From positions 186,001 to 250,000 of the forward strand of contig NC_061482.1 of the NCBI RefSeq assembly GCF_022581195.2: 64,000 nt of DNA, in the 5' to 3' direction. This stretch comes from Helicoverpa zea (Eukaryota; Arthropoda; Insecta; Lepidoptera; Noctuidae). The notes under the pieces were generated by a model, which did no database searches, had not been told where the DNA came from, and saw nothing but the letters and a program-made list of their open reading frames with translations. Of this stretch, positions 32,249-44,000 are shown piece by piece (positions within the stretch are counted from its first letter, which is position 1; the number at the start of each line of letters is the position of its first letter). The translations under genes and the position numbers were made by a program.

Positions 32249-32558
32249 TTTGCTAATATTCCTTATGGAACTCATGGATACCATCACTTTTTATATCGAA
32301 ATTCCAACGGAATCCATGTATCCTATGCATAATTGACGCGGACAAGGCACGGGCTAAAGCTGGTCATTACAGGAAAATGATTTGCCAGACAATTAAATGT
32401 GGGCAGACGATTAACACACATGTAAATGATATGGTGCATAAAATACCTTCAATACAGTTCATTAATATAGGAACGCTCCTGACAAAGTATTTAAAAGGAA
32501 GCCCACAGAGGAATCGGCTATATAGCAAAATAAAACACACACAAATTTGATTTTAAGC

Positions 32559-32564
32559 TTTATT
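32559..32564 (-). promoter_or_regulatory. Candidate poly(A) signal for highwire
   Basis: AATAAA on the minus strand, with a nearby AT-rich tract, lies 2.24 kb past the highwire stop. A long 3' UTR is usual for this gene, but other AATAAA motifs closer to the stop (for example near 33730) are equally possible. Confidence 0.3.
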
Positions 32565-32569
32565 GTAAA

Positions 32570-34800
32570 ATAATACTCTTAACAACTATAGTCATGAACT
32601 ACATCAGAAGTAGATTCTACTAAGGTGCATTTGTTGATAAACCATAATTAAGTTTGTTGTGTACTTACATATTGTCAATAGATTAGGTAGATCGTAAAAC
32701 ACCATGAACATGTTAATGACACAAACTGTAGGCTTCGCCAGGCGAGGCGACACTCGCCACGCCTGGCCTCACCAGCTCCTGCCACGATATATTTATTGGG
32801 TACAAGATGTACTTATTTAACATATAGAAGATTTGACCCTAAAAGTGTATTCGATTTCGAGTAAGTACCTATTCAACTTGTGGTTTTCATTTTTATGTTA
32901 CTTTGGGCACCGCCTGCTGCAAGCTATTTTCAAGAATAAATTCTGCTATGTAGCTGTGTAGCTTACAGATAGTCTAGTTGACTACAATTGGGAATGGAGC
33001 TGTTATCAACCAGACTCCACTGAATGCTGTTGTTATTGATGTGTCGAACTATACCGACTTTATATCCACTCCACGTTCACTCAATTGTCTATCTACTTAA
33101 TTTTTCGACTTGTATTCCTTGACTTAAAAATAAAGTTTAAATTCACAATAGTCAATCAGAATTGATAACTGAGGGTAATAAATTTAACACGATATAACAT
33201 TGTAAAATCATCATCAAAAAGAGCTATCGATACAACTATCTAATAAACGGTTTCATTTAAATTATAAACTTACAATTAAGCCACCAAGTTTTAATTTCGA
33301 CAGGAATGATGATCTTTCTCATCTGTTTCAGATGTTCATTATTTAAAATCTTAGTGGTTCATGTGTGGGGCGTGGCACAACACCCAGTCGCCGCCCCACC
33401 TCGCTCTCCTATGCATTTTTATTTTCTTATTAAGTACAATCAACAAAGATTTTCGTTCCAAATACAATTTTTATCAAGTCTTCAAATACAGTCCGTGTTT
33501 AACCTACTTTTATTACTTGTCCTGTCCTATATTTAAGGAATAGCTTACGAGTTACGTTTCAAAGTTGGACTTCCTACATGTATATACAGCAATGAAGTGA
33601 AGCTACTAATATTCAGGAATGTTCAGATGTGCCGAGTGGTGCACGACCTCACTACAGTACCCTCGTGTTGCTTCACACGGACTGCCCAGTGCCCATACTC
33701 CATACGTAACCAAAATAAATAAAATAATGTTTATTGTCAAAAAAGCAACTTTACATTGTGGTAGTTACCGTTGAGCCACAAACTTAGCACAGCTTGTATC
33801 TTGTAGCTCTGTGGATTTATTTTCGTGCATAGTTAATTCTCATATCAATTGTTACTGATGCACTGTTACCAGTGTATTTAAAAGTACGGATTATGGTGGT
33901 CAATAGAATTATTCAGGTACCTCTGTTCTCAGGAGCCGAATACTTTCTACTAGTTAGTGGCAAGTGTACCTACACTCAGCACCTTTTTACAATGATTATT
34001 TATCTTAAAACAACAAATAATAATAAAACTGCTATTCCTAAAACACCGATGTTTAACGAATTATAATAATAATTTATCAAAGTAATAGTTTCAATGACGG
34101 CGAGTGATTACTGAGAACAAGGAGAAGGCTCGCAGCAATCAGTTAGACTAGACGGAGCGCGGGCCGCACACGAGTCGTGCCTTCGCCCTATTATATATAG
34201 ATATTTACAATTTATATCACAACATTCCACAAGTTCAGTGAAATACAATCACAAGCTTACTTCATGAATCCTGTAAGGGAAACTTTCATACAGCAAACAT
34301 TCCTTATTCTGAAGTAGAAGTCATAGCATGAAACACTATGCAGTTGGACTTTGGACTTAACCATCAACTTAACCACAATAACAGCCAGAAAACTGACCAC
34401 AATACTCAAATACATTGACTAGGTGTCCGCGATTACGTGGATAGAGGAAGGACTTTACATCGATACTATATATAAGTATATAAACACCTCAGACCATTTA
34501 ATCGATGGAAAAGTAGCACGAGCATTATACACACTGCAGTCACTTGAACTCCCACACAACTCGATACAGGTCGACGACCGCTTCAGACGTTAAATGGGCC
34601 AAGTGTTTATCACGATATTTACGCAAATACAGATCAAAGTATAAGATCAGAGACAAAATGACACATATTCCTACTGTAGACAACACTGACGTTACTGTGG
34701 GTGAAACATTGATCTCGAATATACAATATCGATATAACATTGAAACGATAATATGATGAGACATTGTAGGTACTGGATATATTAGGGATGCGACGCGGGC
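32570..34800 (-). other. Probable highwire 3' UTR and intergenic sequence
   Basis: There is no coding frame with a domain here. A GC-rich patch at 34120-34190 stands out but has no gene signature. Confidence 0.35.
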
Positions 34801-35031
34801 TCAGAAGGCATGCGCGTGGCGGCACACGCCGCAGCCGAGCGCGAACTCCTCGCCGGTGGGCGGGTGCTGCACGTGCAGCGGGCATTCGTCCGCCGAGCCG
34901 GGCAGCTGCTCGCCCTTGGGCCCGGCGGGGCACTGCGGCAGCATGTGCTTGGGGATGCCGGTCACTCGCTGGAAGTCGTCGTGGCACGCGTTGCAGAAGT
35001 GCGACGTGCCGAAACAGAAGAACACCGCCAC
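34801..35031 (-). CDS. hiw: highwire last exon: end of the tandem-cysteine catalytic domain
   Basis: Acceptor GATGTGCAG; stop TGA at 34801-34803. It encodes VAVFFCFGTSHFCNACHDDF and ends in HPPTGEEFALGCGVC-HAHAF, nearly identical to the human C-terminus. The Cys in FFCFG matches the second relay cysteine (human C4572) and the His in NACH matches H4583. The neighbouring Phe residues are also kept. Confidence 0.95.
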   Translation of the reverse strand: MAVFFCFGTSHFCNACHDDFQRVTGIPKHMLPQCPAGPKGEQLPGSADECPLHVQHPPTGEEFALGCGVCRHAHAF

Positions 35032-38000
35032 CTGCACATCGACACGGCACTCACTCAACATTCATTTCTTATTAATAGTCCAGTCAAATAAGACCAAAAA
35101 ATTAGTGTGAAGTTACATTCATTCACAACGAGCTGAAAATTGGTGAGATCGTTTAAAATATAGTAAATAAAATTTCAAAGCTGTTGTTGTGTTTCCCCTG
35201 TATGGAAAAAAAATATTCAAGGTCAAAGGTAAAAAATATGATCTTTTTGCGTTTTTTTTTTTGTTATTTCCAGCTAAACGGTAAGTTTTATCACAATAAT
35301 ATATTCGGTAAAATTGTAGATTGTAAAATTATCTATGAACTAATATAATATGTATGTACTTTTTTCCTACGAGCAACTGTTTCGGAGATATAACGATTTA
35401 AAAATTAAAATGGACAATTTTCTATGAACCCTCGCTATCAGCTTTAAATTATAAAGAAGCTTCGGAATGAGCTGATCGCTTAGTCAGTCGCTATGTCTTT
35501 TCAAATGCCTGTGTATTGTTGCTTTTGACATTTGAATATTATTATTATCAGATAACATTTATCTTGTATGTCTCTACCAGACCTCGGGACTATAGAGTCC
35601 CGGATTTTTGGGAGGCGAACGTGGGGCCGAAGCCAACACGCTGAAGCCCTTTTGAGACAACTTTAATGAAATGGTGACACAAAACCGACGATTATCCCTG
35701 TATACACTATAGAAATGTACCCAAGGACAATCCCCGGTTCTGTGCTAAACTATTGCTAACTATGGATGAAAACTACTTGGGCTATTGTGATGGGATGCTA
35801 GTGGACTAGGAATGGGGAAACTACGGGAACTATGGCACCTGCCGATAACAATGTAGTAAATACACGTAAAAATGGCAGGTGGAGACTCGCCAACTCACTT
35901 ACTGGGCCCCCGGGAATCAGTCGCTAAATCGCAACAAGGGGGCAACAGGTACATGAGCGGCTGAAGGGTGAGGATACCTCGGCGGACTTTAAACGCAGAT
36001 CACGCGCTCCCTGTGGGTCCAGCATCACCGGCCCACTCGCCACTTACCACGAGGCACCTACCCTCCGAGTGGGCTGTTAACCCTGCTCTAGCGACTCCAC
36101 TCTGACCGGCCGATGAAGGCAAGCCAAGAGGCGGGAGACCTATCCCCCGTCATGCTTCACTCCGGCAAGCCGGAGATGGGGGACAGTATACTCTCCCTGG
36201 AGCACTCGGATATATAGCCCCGCGGGGTCGCTACTCCCCGTCATCCGCCTCAGATGCCCTGCGGGGCTTATCAGATAACATTTTATTAATAACATCGTTT
36301 ATTGACATTTATAAACCTATTATAATTTTATTGTATTTTGTATGTCTCTTCCAGACCTCGGGACTATAGAGTCCCGGATTTTTGGGTGGCGAACGTGGGG
36401 CCGAAGCCAACACGCTGAAGTCCTTTTGGGATAACTTTAGTGACATGATGTTTTAATTATCTAGATCAGGGATCAGTCAGATCAGTCAGTAGGAAATGCC
36501 GACCCCAGCGTTCTTAAAATGACGTGTAAAAGTGATGTAATATCCAACTTGCAAAATGAACGATTTCATTTCATTTCAGCGGCCAGCGATGATTCTGGTA
36601 TTATCAGATGTTGCCTCGTTGGTCTAGTGGTCGCAAGCGCGGCTGCTACGCTCGAGGTCTCGGATTCGATTCCCGGGTCGGGCCGAAATCGCTTTGTGGG
36701 TTTTCTTAAACTTTCACAAAGCAGTCCGTAATCTGGACGTTGGTGATTGATTCACCCTTCGGAGAGCACGTAATAAGCTGATCTCTTTCCGGTGGTGTCG
36801 GATTGCCGTCCCATCGGGTTATGAGAGTGAAGGAATAGGGAGTGCACCTATGTCTGCGCAAATGCTCGTGCACTATAATATGTCCTGCGTAGCTGGCTGA
36901 TCTCCTTAAAAAAAAAGAGAACAGCCTCCGTGGCCGAAATCGGCCGTGGACGCCATTATTATATTATTATCAGATGTAGCATGGTCCTGTAAGTACTGGT
37001 ATGAAGTTCTAGCCCCGTGGTGTACTTCAAAACTGAAAAAAATGCATTTTGTATCAGAACTTTTGAACTTTTCTTTTACACAGTGTAACACAACCCAATT
37101 ACCATGTACACCTAAATTGGCTTCTGACTACTCATAACAACTGCCCAAGACACACAAACCCAGCTGGCACCACATAAGTACAGTTTGAAGTGTCTAATTG
37201 AATGCTAGCACATACATTTCTGATGCCCAATATGTGATTTTTTTCCTATATGTCCCGCGGGATAACGCCCATAGTAAAAGTTATTCCTTATTAGTAGAGC
37301 TATCGTTTGATACCAATTTCATGATATAGTAATTTCCGAAACTGTGGCTCGTAGGAAAAAAGAATTATATTAGTTCATAGATAATTTTATAATCTACAAT
37401 TTTACCGAAGAGATTATTATGATAAAACTTACCGTTTTGCTGGAAATCACAAAAAAAAAACATATTTTTTACCTTTGACCTTGAATATTTTTTTCCCATA
37501 CAGAAGAAACGTGGGAAGCTTTGAAATTTTATTTAATATTATATTTTAAACGATCTTATGACTTCAAATGTCTAAATTGACTGGACTATTAACTAATAGG
37601 TATTATAAGTACGTAGATTTTTTGTTGCAACACACAGCGTCCGTACGTAGCTTGCTACATAAAAATGTAAAAGGCGTTGGCACAAAAACACGCAAGTGCT
37701 CTAGCTAGCTGCTCGATTGCTCAAAAACACGCAAGTGCTCTAGCTAGCTGCTCGATTGCTCAAAAACACGCAAGTGCTCTAGCTAGCTGCTCGATTGCTC
37801 AAAAACACGCAAGTGCTCTAGCTAGCTGCTCGATTGCTCAAAAACACGCAAGTGCTCTAGCTAGCTGCTCGATTGCTCAAAAACACGCAAGTGCTCTAGC
37901 TAGCTGCTCGATTGCTCAAAAACACGCAAGTGCTCTAGCTAGCTGCTCGATTGCTCAAATTCAAATAACTATACAAACGGCTATAAATATTTACGACACC

Positions 38001-41000
38001 GATTGGATATGCAGATGTGTGTTTCTGACTATTGACTTACTTTAACGATTTTGGTTTCAAATGAAAAAACTAAATATATTATAAACTTGTTTTTTGACAG
38101 AAAAGGAGCCATTATTTCTACGAAGAATTTATATGTATAAATGTTTAGTTTAGATCAGTGGTTCTTAACCTTTTAGTGATGAGGGACCATTTTACCAAAA
38201 GTTTGTCTTGCCGGAGACCACCCCATTGATTTACCTAAATTGAGCGTTCTTTGATAAAGACTACTAACACACTTTATGATTAGCACTAATTTCTTTACTA
38301 TTAAGCAAAAAACTAAAAGTTACATAGGTACTTTAATTTAATGAGATTTTTGTGACTGCATTTATCTTTACTAACTTCTGAATTCTTGGTTCAGTACTAC
38401 CCAAAGCTAAACGCATGTCGGCAGTGGCATCCAACGGATTTCTATGCTTGTTTTTAACAATCAGAAGCGTCGAAAACCCACGGACGTATTTATAGCTTCG
38501 ACAAGGGGGGTCCAAAAAAAACAGAGTTTTAGCTCCAACGAAATTTTTCATATACAAACTTAACATTTGCGTTTACAAAACGCAAGTACTGTGTTATTTT
38601 GTAGGTAAAGCCCCCAGTACACATTGGCCTGTGTTGGGCCAAGCGTTGCAATGCACAAATGTAGGCCACGATCAAATGATGTTTACACATTGGCGCATGG
38701 CTCATCGCTGCCTGGCAAACCACTTGCGTTGGACGTCGAATTAATTAAGGCTGCGGCGATTTATTTGTATACTACACTACTATATATACATATTTATACT
38801 ACACTCCTATGTACTACTATATTTATTTTTACACGCAAAACAAAAATGTACTATACGCGAAAGACCATCGATGGGTGCATTCAAGAGACGAGCAAAGGAA
38901 TACTATTTATCAACATGAATGACGTTTATATTCGTATGTATATATATATATATATTTATGTACATATATATTTTTTTATATTATGTTTATGTATTGTGTA
39001 GTTTTACTACATATATATGTTTAGTATATTGTTATTGGATATTTTTGTTTAGTTATCAATGTTTGTTGTGCACTTTTTTTAATCTACCCTACCACTATGA
39101 AATCTCTTTATGGCTTTAAGGTTGGCTGTAAGAGAACCCAATTCTGGGTTAAGCTCGCCATTGTACATAAACTGTCTTTATTATTTTTATATGTATTGTT
39201 AAGTGCGCAATAAAGAATACCTAAGAATAAGTTCTATCCTCAGCGGCCGGTGACGAAATAAACATTGGCCGAATGTGTAAACACCACACGCCACTATGGG
39301 CCACAATTAATTTGATGTGTGCCCAAAAAATACGACAACTCGCCGAATGCGCGCCAACATTGACAAATGCCCGCCAACATACACCAATACCCCTTGTACA
39401 CATTGGTGATGGCGTGTATTGGCCACGCTTGGGCCAATGGGTACTGGGGGCTTAAGCAAATGAAAGAAAGACAAACATAATGTCTATGCAGTTCCCAATT
39501 TTCTTCAGACTCAAACCAAACATTACGTAAAATGTAGCCCAATCATAAGTCGATCAAAATAAAGATAGATAACGTATAGCAACGTCTCGGACCACTTGGA
39601 ATGCATCCAGGGGCCACCAGTGGTCCGCGGACCACCGGTTAAGAACCGCTGATTTAGATAAATGATTGTAATTGTTGATTGATTAAGGCTGTGTTGTAAT
39701 ACAATAAACTGCGTAAAGTTCGCTCAGTCAGTTTGGTACAGCAACACAACCTTATGGTAATCTCCGGGATGACCGTGGCATCTCATGGAAAGGTCAAAAT
39801 GGAATTTTCATCAGAGGTTCAGTACAAAACTGGGGCTAGATATAAACATGTGTGAAGTTGCTGGATGCTGCAGAGGTGGTATTTTTGGAACTGTTGTTAT
39901 TATTTTGAATTTTTGAGCGTGCTCACTCTAAGATTAACCAATTTATAACCTTACGTAGTTCAATTGGCAATTTTGTATATTTGGATATGTTAATTTGAGC
40001 TGTATATAATAAATAAATATAATAAATATAATAGAGTACTAACGGAGCAGCAGTAGCGGCACTTGTACTCGAGGAAGTCGGCGCCGTGCTTGGGACAGGT
40101 GCGCGCGCCGGCCACGTCGCTGCACGCGCCGCACACCAGCTCGGCGGGCTCCCACCAGCCGCTCCAGTCCGCCTCGCAGCGCGCCAGCCCGCCGAAGTAG
40201 GCCTGCAACACGCGCTCGTCACAAGCCGCAGTTGGCAGCAGGACAGCCGTCGCAGCAGCTGTTGCTTCGTACCTTGCCGCACTTGTGGCAGACGTAGTAG
40301 GCGTAGCGCTCCATGGCGTAGGCGGCGGGGTCGGGCAGCTGCTTGCCGCGCGCCGGCAGCGCGCCGCCCTCGTACTCCAGCCGCATGAGCGCCTTGCGCC
40401 GCACCTCCTCGAACAGCTGCCGGATGGGCGCCAGCAGCTCCTCCAGCGTCCAGTGGCTCATGTCCTCCTGCGCCAAGCACGCAACAATACTACACCTACA
40501 CAAGTTCATTTACCTACAACTCATGGAAACCCTGAACGAGTCAAACAGTTGACTTACACTTTCAGAAATACCTTCATTATAGAAATAAGCTTTTATAGGT
40601 AAGCATTATAGGTTTGAGCATGATTTATGTTTTAATTTCCCCATGCCTACTGAAGGCGATTAATGTTAAGTGTCTTTTTTTGTTTTTACCACCTTTTGTG
40701 TTAACCATATCTCGGCGAATAAATATTTTCATTTCATTTCTTGTAACGCTTCCATTGAAAATATTTTCCATAGATTTTATTGGAAGTGCTTACTCCTCGA
40801 TTATGTAAGTGAAGTGCGAGTCACCGGTAAAATGCGAGTTGGATTAGCACATAAAGGGTTATGTAGAGGCTAGCATAGGTCAGAGACAATGTATTGAGAC
40901 TGAGTTTAGATATGCTACATATCTATGCTAACATAAAGAGGAAACTTCATTATTTACTTGTACCATAAAGTTTCCGAAATTACTGAATCTATATAAATTA

Positions 41001-44000
41001 CGGAATTCTGTTGAAAATCTCCACTGTACTCGAATAACAACAAACTGAGCTTGTTGTTATTGTAGTCATAATATATTACAACAAAAACGTATGTGTGTCA
41101 ATGAAGCTCATGAAGGGAACGCTGATGCACTCGTTCCAGCTAAATTGATTCAAAGTGTGATGAAGTAAGACTTACCTTGCAAATAGGGCATTGTGAGAAC
41201 GAGAACGTTATTCGTGGTCCGATCCATTTGTTGGCGAGCACTTTCTTGCAGCAGTGTAGATGGAACACGTGACCACATTTCAGCTAGAATTCAAATTTCA
41301 AATATATTTTTACAAATAGAAAACTTTTTTAAGTTACTTAAACAAAAAGAAATCCTTGTACATTCTTTCAGAAGGCATACAAACCAACTTAATACGCACA
41401 ATGTAAAGTCAACCGGCCCGAACCGGCTATCGAGCATATAAAATTAATAACTAGTTGCGTTCTGTAACGGGATGTAAGTGGACCTGGGGAGGGAGAGCTA
41501 CGAGCCGTGCCCCCGGGAGCCAGTCCCTAAGCGCAATAAGGCTGCACCGGGGACATAACTCACTGAAGAGTATCTCGCCGTAAGAAAAGTCAAAGTTTAA
41601 TGTAGTAGGTATATTTGTAGTCAATGAACATAGAGAATAAAACTAGAAATCCAAGTGAGGTATGGGCTGAGCGGCACGAAGGTCCCGCGCGCGCTGGCGC
41701 CGCAGCGGCCCGTGATGGCGACGACTCCCGGCGCGGCCAGCAGCGGCGCGCCCGCGTCGCCCGCGCACGCGGCGGCCCGCCCGCCGCACGGCGTCGCCGC
41801 GCACAGCGCCGGGTACATCTCGTTGCCGGAGGAGCACTCCACGATGATCACCTCCGAGCTGTGCAGCCGGGCCGGCGTGACCGCGTGCTCTCTGCCAGAG
41901 CTCTTCGGGTAACCGAATGTTCTCGCTTGTACTCCGATCATGGAAGTGAAATCTGCACTGGAGATCTTGGCATACTCCTTTAACGCGATTGGGTCGGTGC
42001 GCAGCATGCCCACGTCGTTTCTGAGGTCGAGAGTGCCGCCGACGCTGAAGTCCCGGTAGCCGGGGTGCTTGTAGCCCTCCTGTATGTTGACGATGTCGGA
42101 CGCGGAGGGCGGCGCGTCGGGCGGCGGGTCGGCGCGCCGCAGCCGCACCACGGGCGAGCGCTGGGCGCTGGCGGGCTGCTCGTGGTTCATGCTGTAGATG
42201 CGCGCCACGCAGTGCGCCGCCGTGATGGTCCACGTCGACGACACCACTATGGCTGAACAGATATGTATTGCGTTTGTGGCGCTTTTCGGCGACGCGTCTA
42301 ATATACCTTCGATTTTGACTATGTATGGGTATTGATTCCCTTCAACTGCTTTGCCTTTTTCCGTTCGCAGCGCAGATTCTGTTCTGTATTTTGGTAAGAA
42401 AAGGAGTAAAAATATCGATATCGAGATAAACTTCTTCATGAGCGTAACTGGTTGAAGTAAGTGGTTGCAGTGAGGCGAGCCCTGTGTGTCCACTACAATT
42501 CGCTTGTGCATCTTCTTGTAACATTGTCCTAATAGCATGGAACGGTTTTTGTTTCGCAATCTCGAATAAACTGAGGGGACTAAAGAACAAGGCACTTAAT
42601 TTTTAATATCACCAATCGTAAATGTATCGTAACATAAATTGTTTACGATTTATATATGTTTACGAACGCGATAAGACTGGCCCAGTATTTCATGTAGTGC
42701 CATTTGAAGACAAACATTATTGGAGGGATATTGATGCATTATTATTTTTTTACAATTAACACAGGCATAATATTCTAGGTATAACATAGAATGAATGATA
42801 CGGTAATGAACGTGAGCTGGCAACAGAGTGTATGTACCTGTATGGCGGGCGCGGCCTGCAGTGGGTCGGTGAAGCAGATCATGCACATGTCGTCGGCGTC
42901 CTGGCGCAGCGGCGCCTCCGCCCCCGCGCAGCCGTGCAGGCACGCCAGGCACGCGCGCTCGCCGCGCACGCCGCCGCACGCGTGCCCGCACGCCAGCAGC
43001 CGCGAGCACGCCGCCGCGCCGTGCTCCTGCGCACCACACACCACGAGCGATGTACAACTACTATACAGCAGCGGACCGGCGGCGTATGCTACGCACCTGG
43101 CACTGCTGGTCGGCGCAGACGTTACCGATGGCAAGCAGGCCGGTGTTGCCGCGCGCGCCGCAGAAGCGGCACGTGCCGGCCAGGCCGGGCGGCGCCGCGC
43201 TGCCGGCCGCGTCGCACACGCCGCCTTCCATGCCGCGGAACTCCGCCAGCCCCTTCAGCGTACGCCGGTCCACCAGCAGCAGCAGCCAGAACAGCTTGGC
43301 GCGCCCGCACCCCTCGTGGATGTCGATGCGGATGGCGCTCTCCTCCTCTTTGCATATCTGTGACACAGGACTAGTTAGCGGCGAGTGAGGAGCGCGGCGA
43401 CGCGGGTCTGCGGCGGCGGGCGCACCTGGCGGCGGTGCGCGCGGGCGGCGCGGCGCAGGTGCAGGAAACGGTCGCAGTCGGCGCACAGCGGGCCGCACGC
43501 ACCGCACTGGATGACGGCGGCGGTGCTGCCGTCCTCGTGATTGGCGCAGAGCGGGCGCGCCTCGGCGCGGCCGGTGTCGCGCGTCTCGCACGACTGGTTG
43601 ATCCTGCGCAAGGGAGGGCGGTGAGTGCGGGCTGCGCGCGAGGGCGGGGCGAGGGCGGGGCTGGGCAGACGGAGGCTCACAGGTCCACGTGCGCCTGGTC
43701 GCAGACGCAGAGCGCGGCGAGCGCCAGCCACAGCGCGGGCGCGGCCACGCAGCGCGCGGCGCGGCGCTCCGCCTCGCTCGCCTGCGCCACGCCCGCCACG
43801 TAGCCGGCCAGCGCCGCGCGCGTCTCCACTCCCCACTCCACTGACACCTTATCCTGCGAGTATCGCATACCGTCAACACGTTGACCACACTGTCATTATC
43901 AGCACTAACAGTAGCCACATAAAATCCTTAATTTAAAAAAAGGTCAAACGAAAAAAGCTAGGTGGCTTTAGAAATATGAAAGGTTCATTTACACCATCAA

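Larger units (their letters stand above)
35072..37597. mobile_element. 2.5-kb element with arms of about 300 bp in inverted orientation
   Basis: The left arm (about 35072-35410) and right arm (about 37300-37597) are inverted copies at roughly 85% identity, starting TTAATAGTCCAGTCAA and including AAATTTCAAAG, CAAGGTCAAAGGTAAAAAATATG, GGTAAGTTTTATCA and CCTACGAGC-ACAGTTTCGG-type blocks. It starts only about 40 bases upstream of the last highwire exon. No transposase is seen; the interior contains other repeats. Confidence 0.75.
38156..39651. mobile_element. hAT element (Buster/ZBED-like) with 8-bp target duplication
   Basis: Ends CAGTGGTTCTTAACC and (inverted) CAGCGGTTCTTAACC; flanks GTTTAGAT (38148-38155) and ATTTAGAT (39652-39659), 7 of 8 identical. 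It carries the C-terminal remnant of a hAT transposase on the minus strand and another element inside. Confidence 0.85.

Noticed and set aside
36608..36700. tRNA gene
   Set aside because: A and B boxes are present, but the cloverleaf is incomplete and the same body recurs in many copies: a tRNA-derived SINE.
37680..37952. Possible CRISPR-like array
   Set aside because: The units are directly adjacent with no unique spacers, and the DNA is an animal genome.
37677..38045. 122-codon ORF with a 13-residue repeat
   Set aside because: It is the translation of a 39-bp minisatellite; the frame exists only because the unit is a multiple of three.
41621..42439. Active trypsin
   Set aside because: Ser of GDSGGP is Ala and the IVGG activation site is lacking.
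42440..42595. N-terminal extension of the nested protease-like protein
   Set aside because: The upstream frame begins at a non-ATG codon; the signal peptide at the ATG at 42439 gives a far better start.
42791..43936. Long open frames on the plus strand opposite highwire exons (100-190 codons)
   Set aside because: They are antisense shadows of GC-rich exons, with Arg/Ala-rich composition and no domain; the minus-strand frames match MYCBP2.
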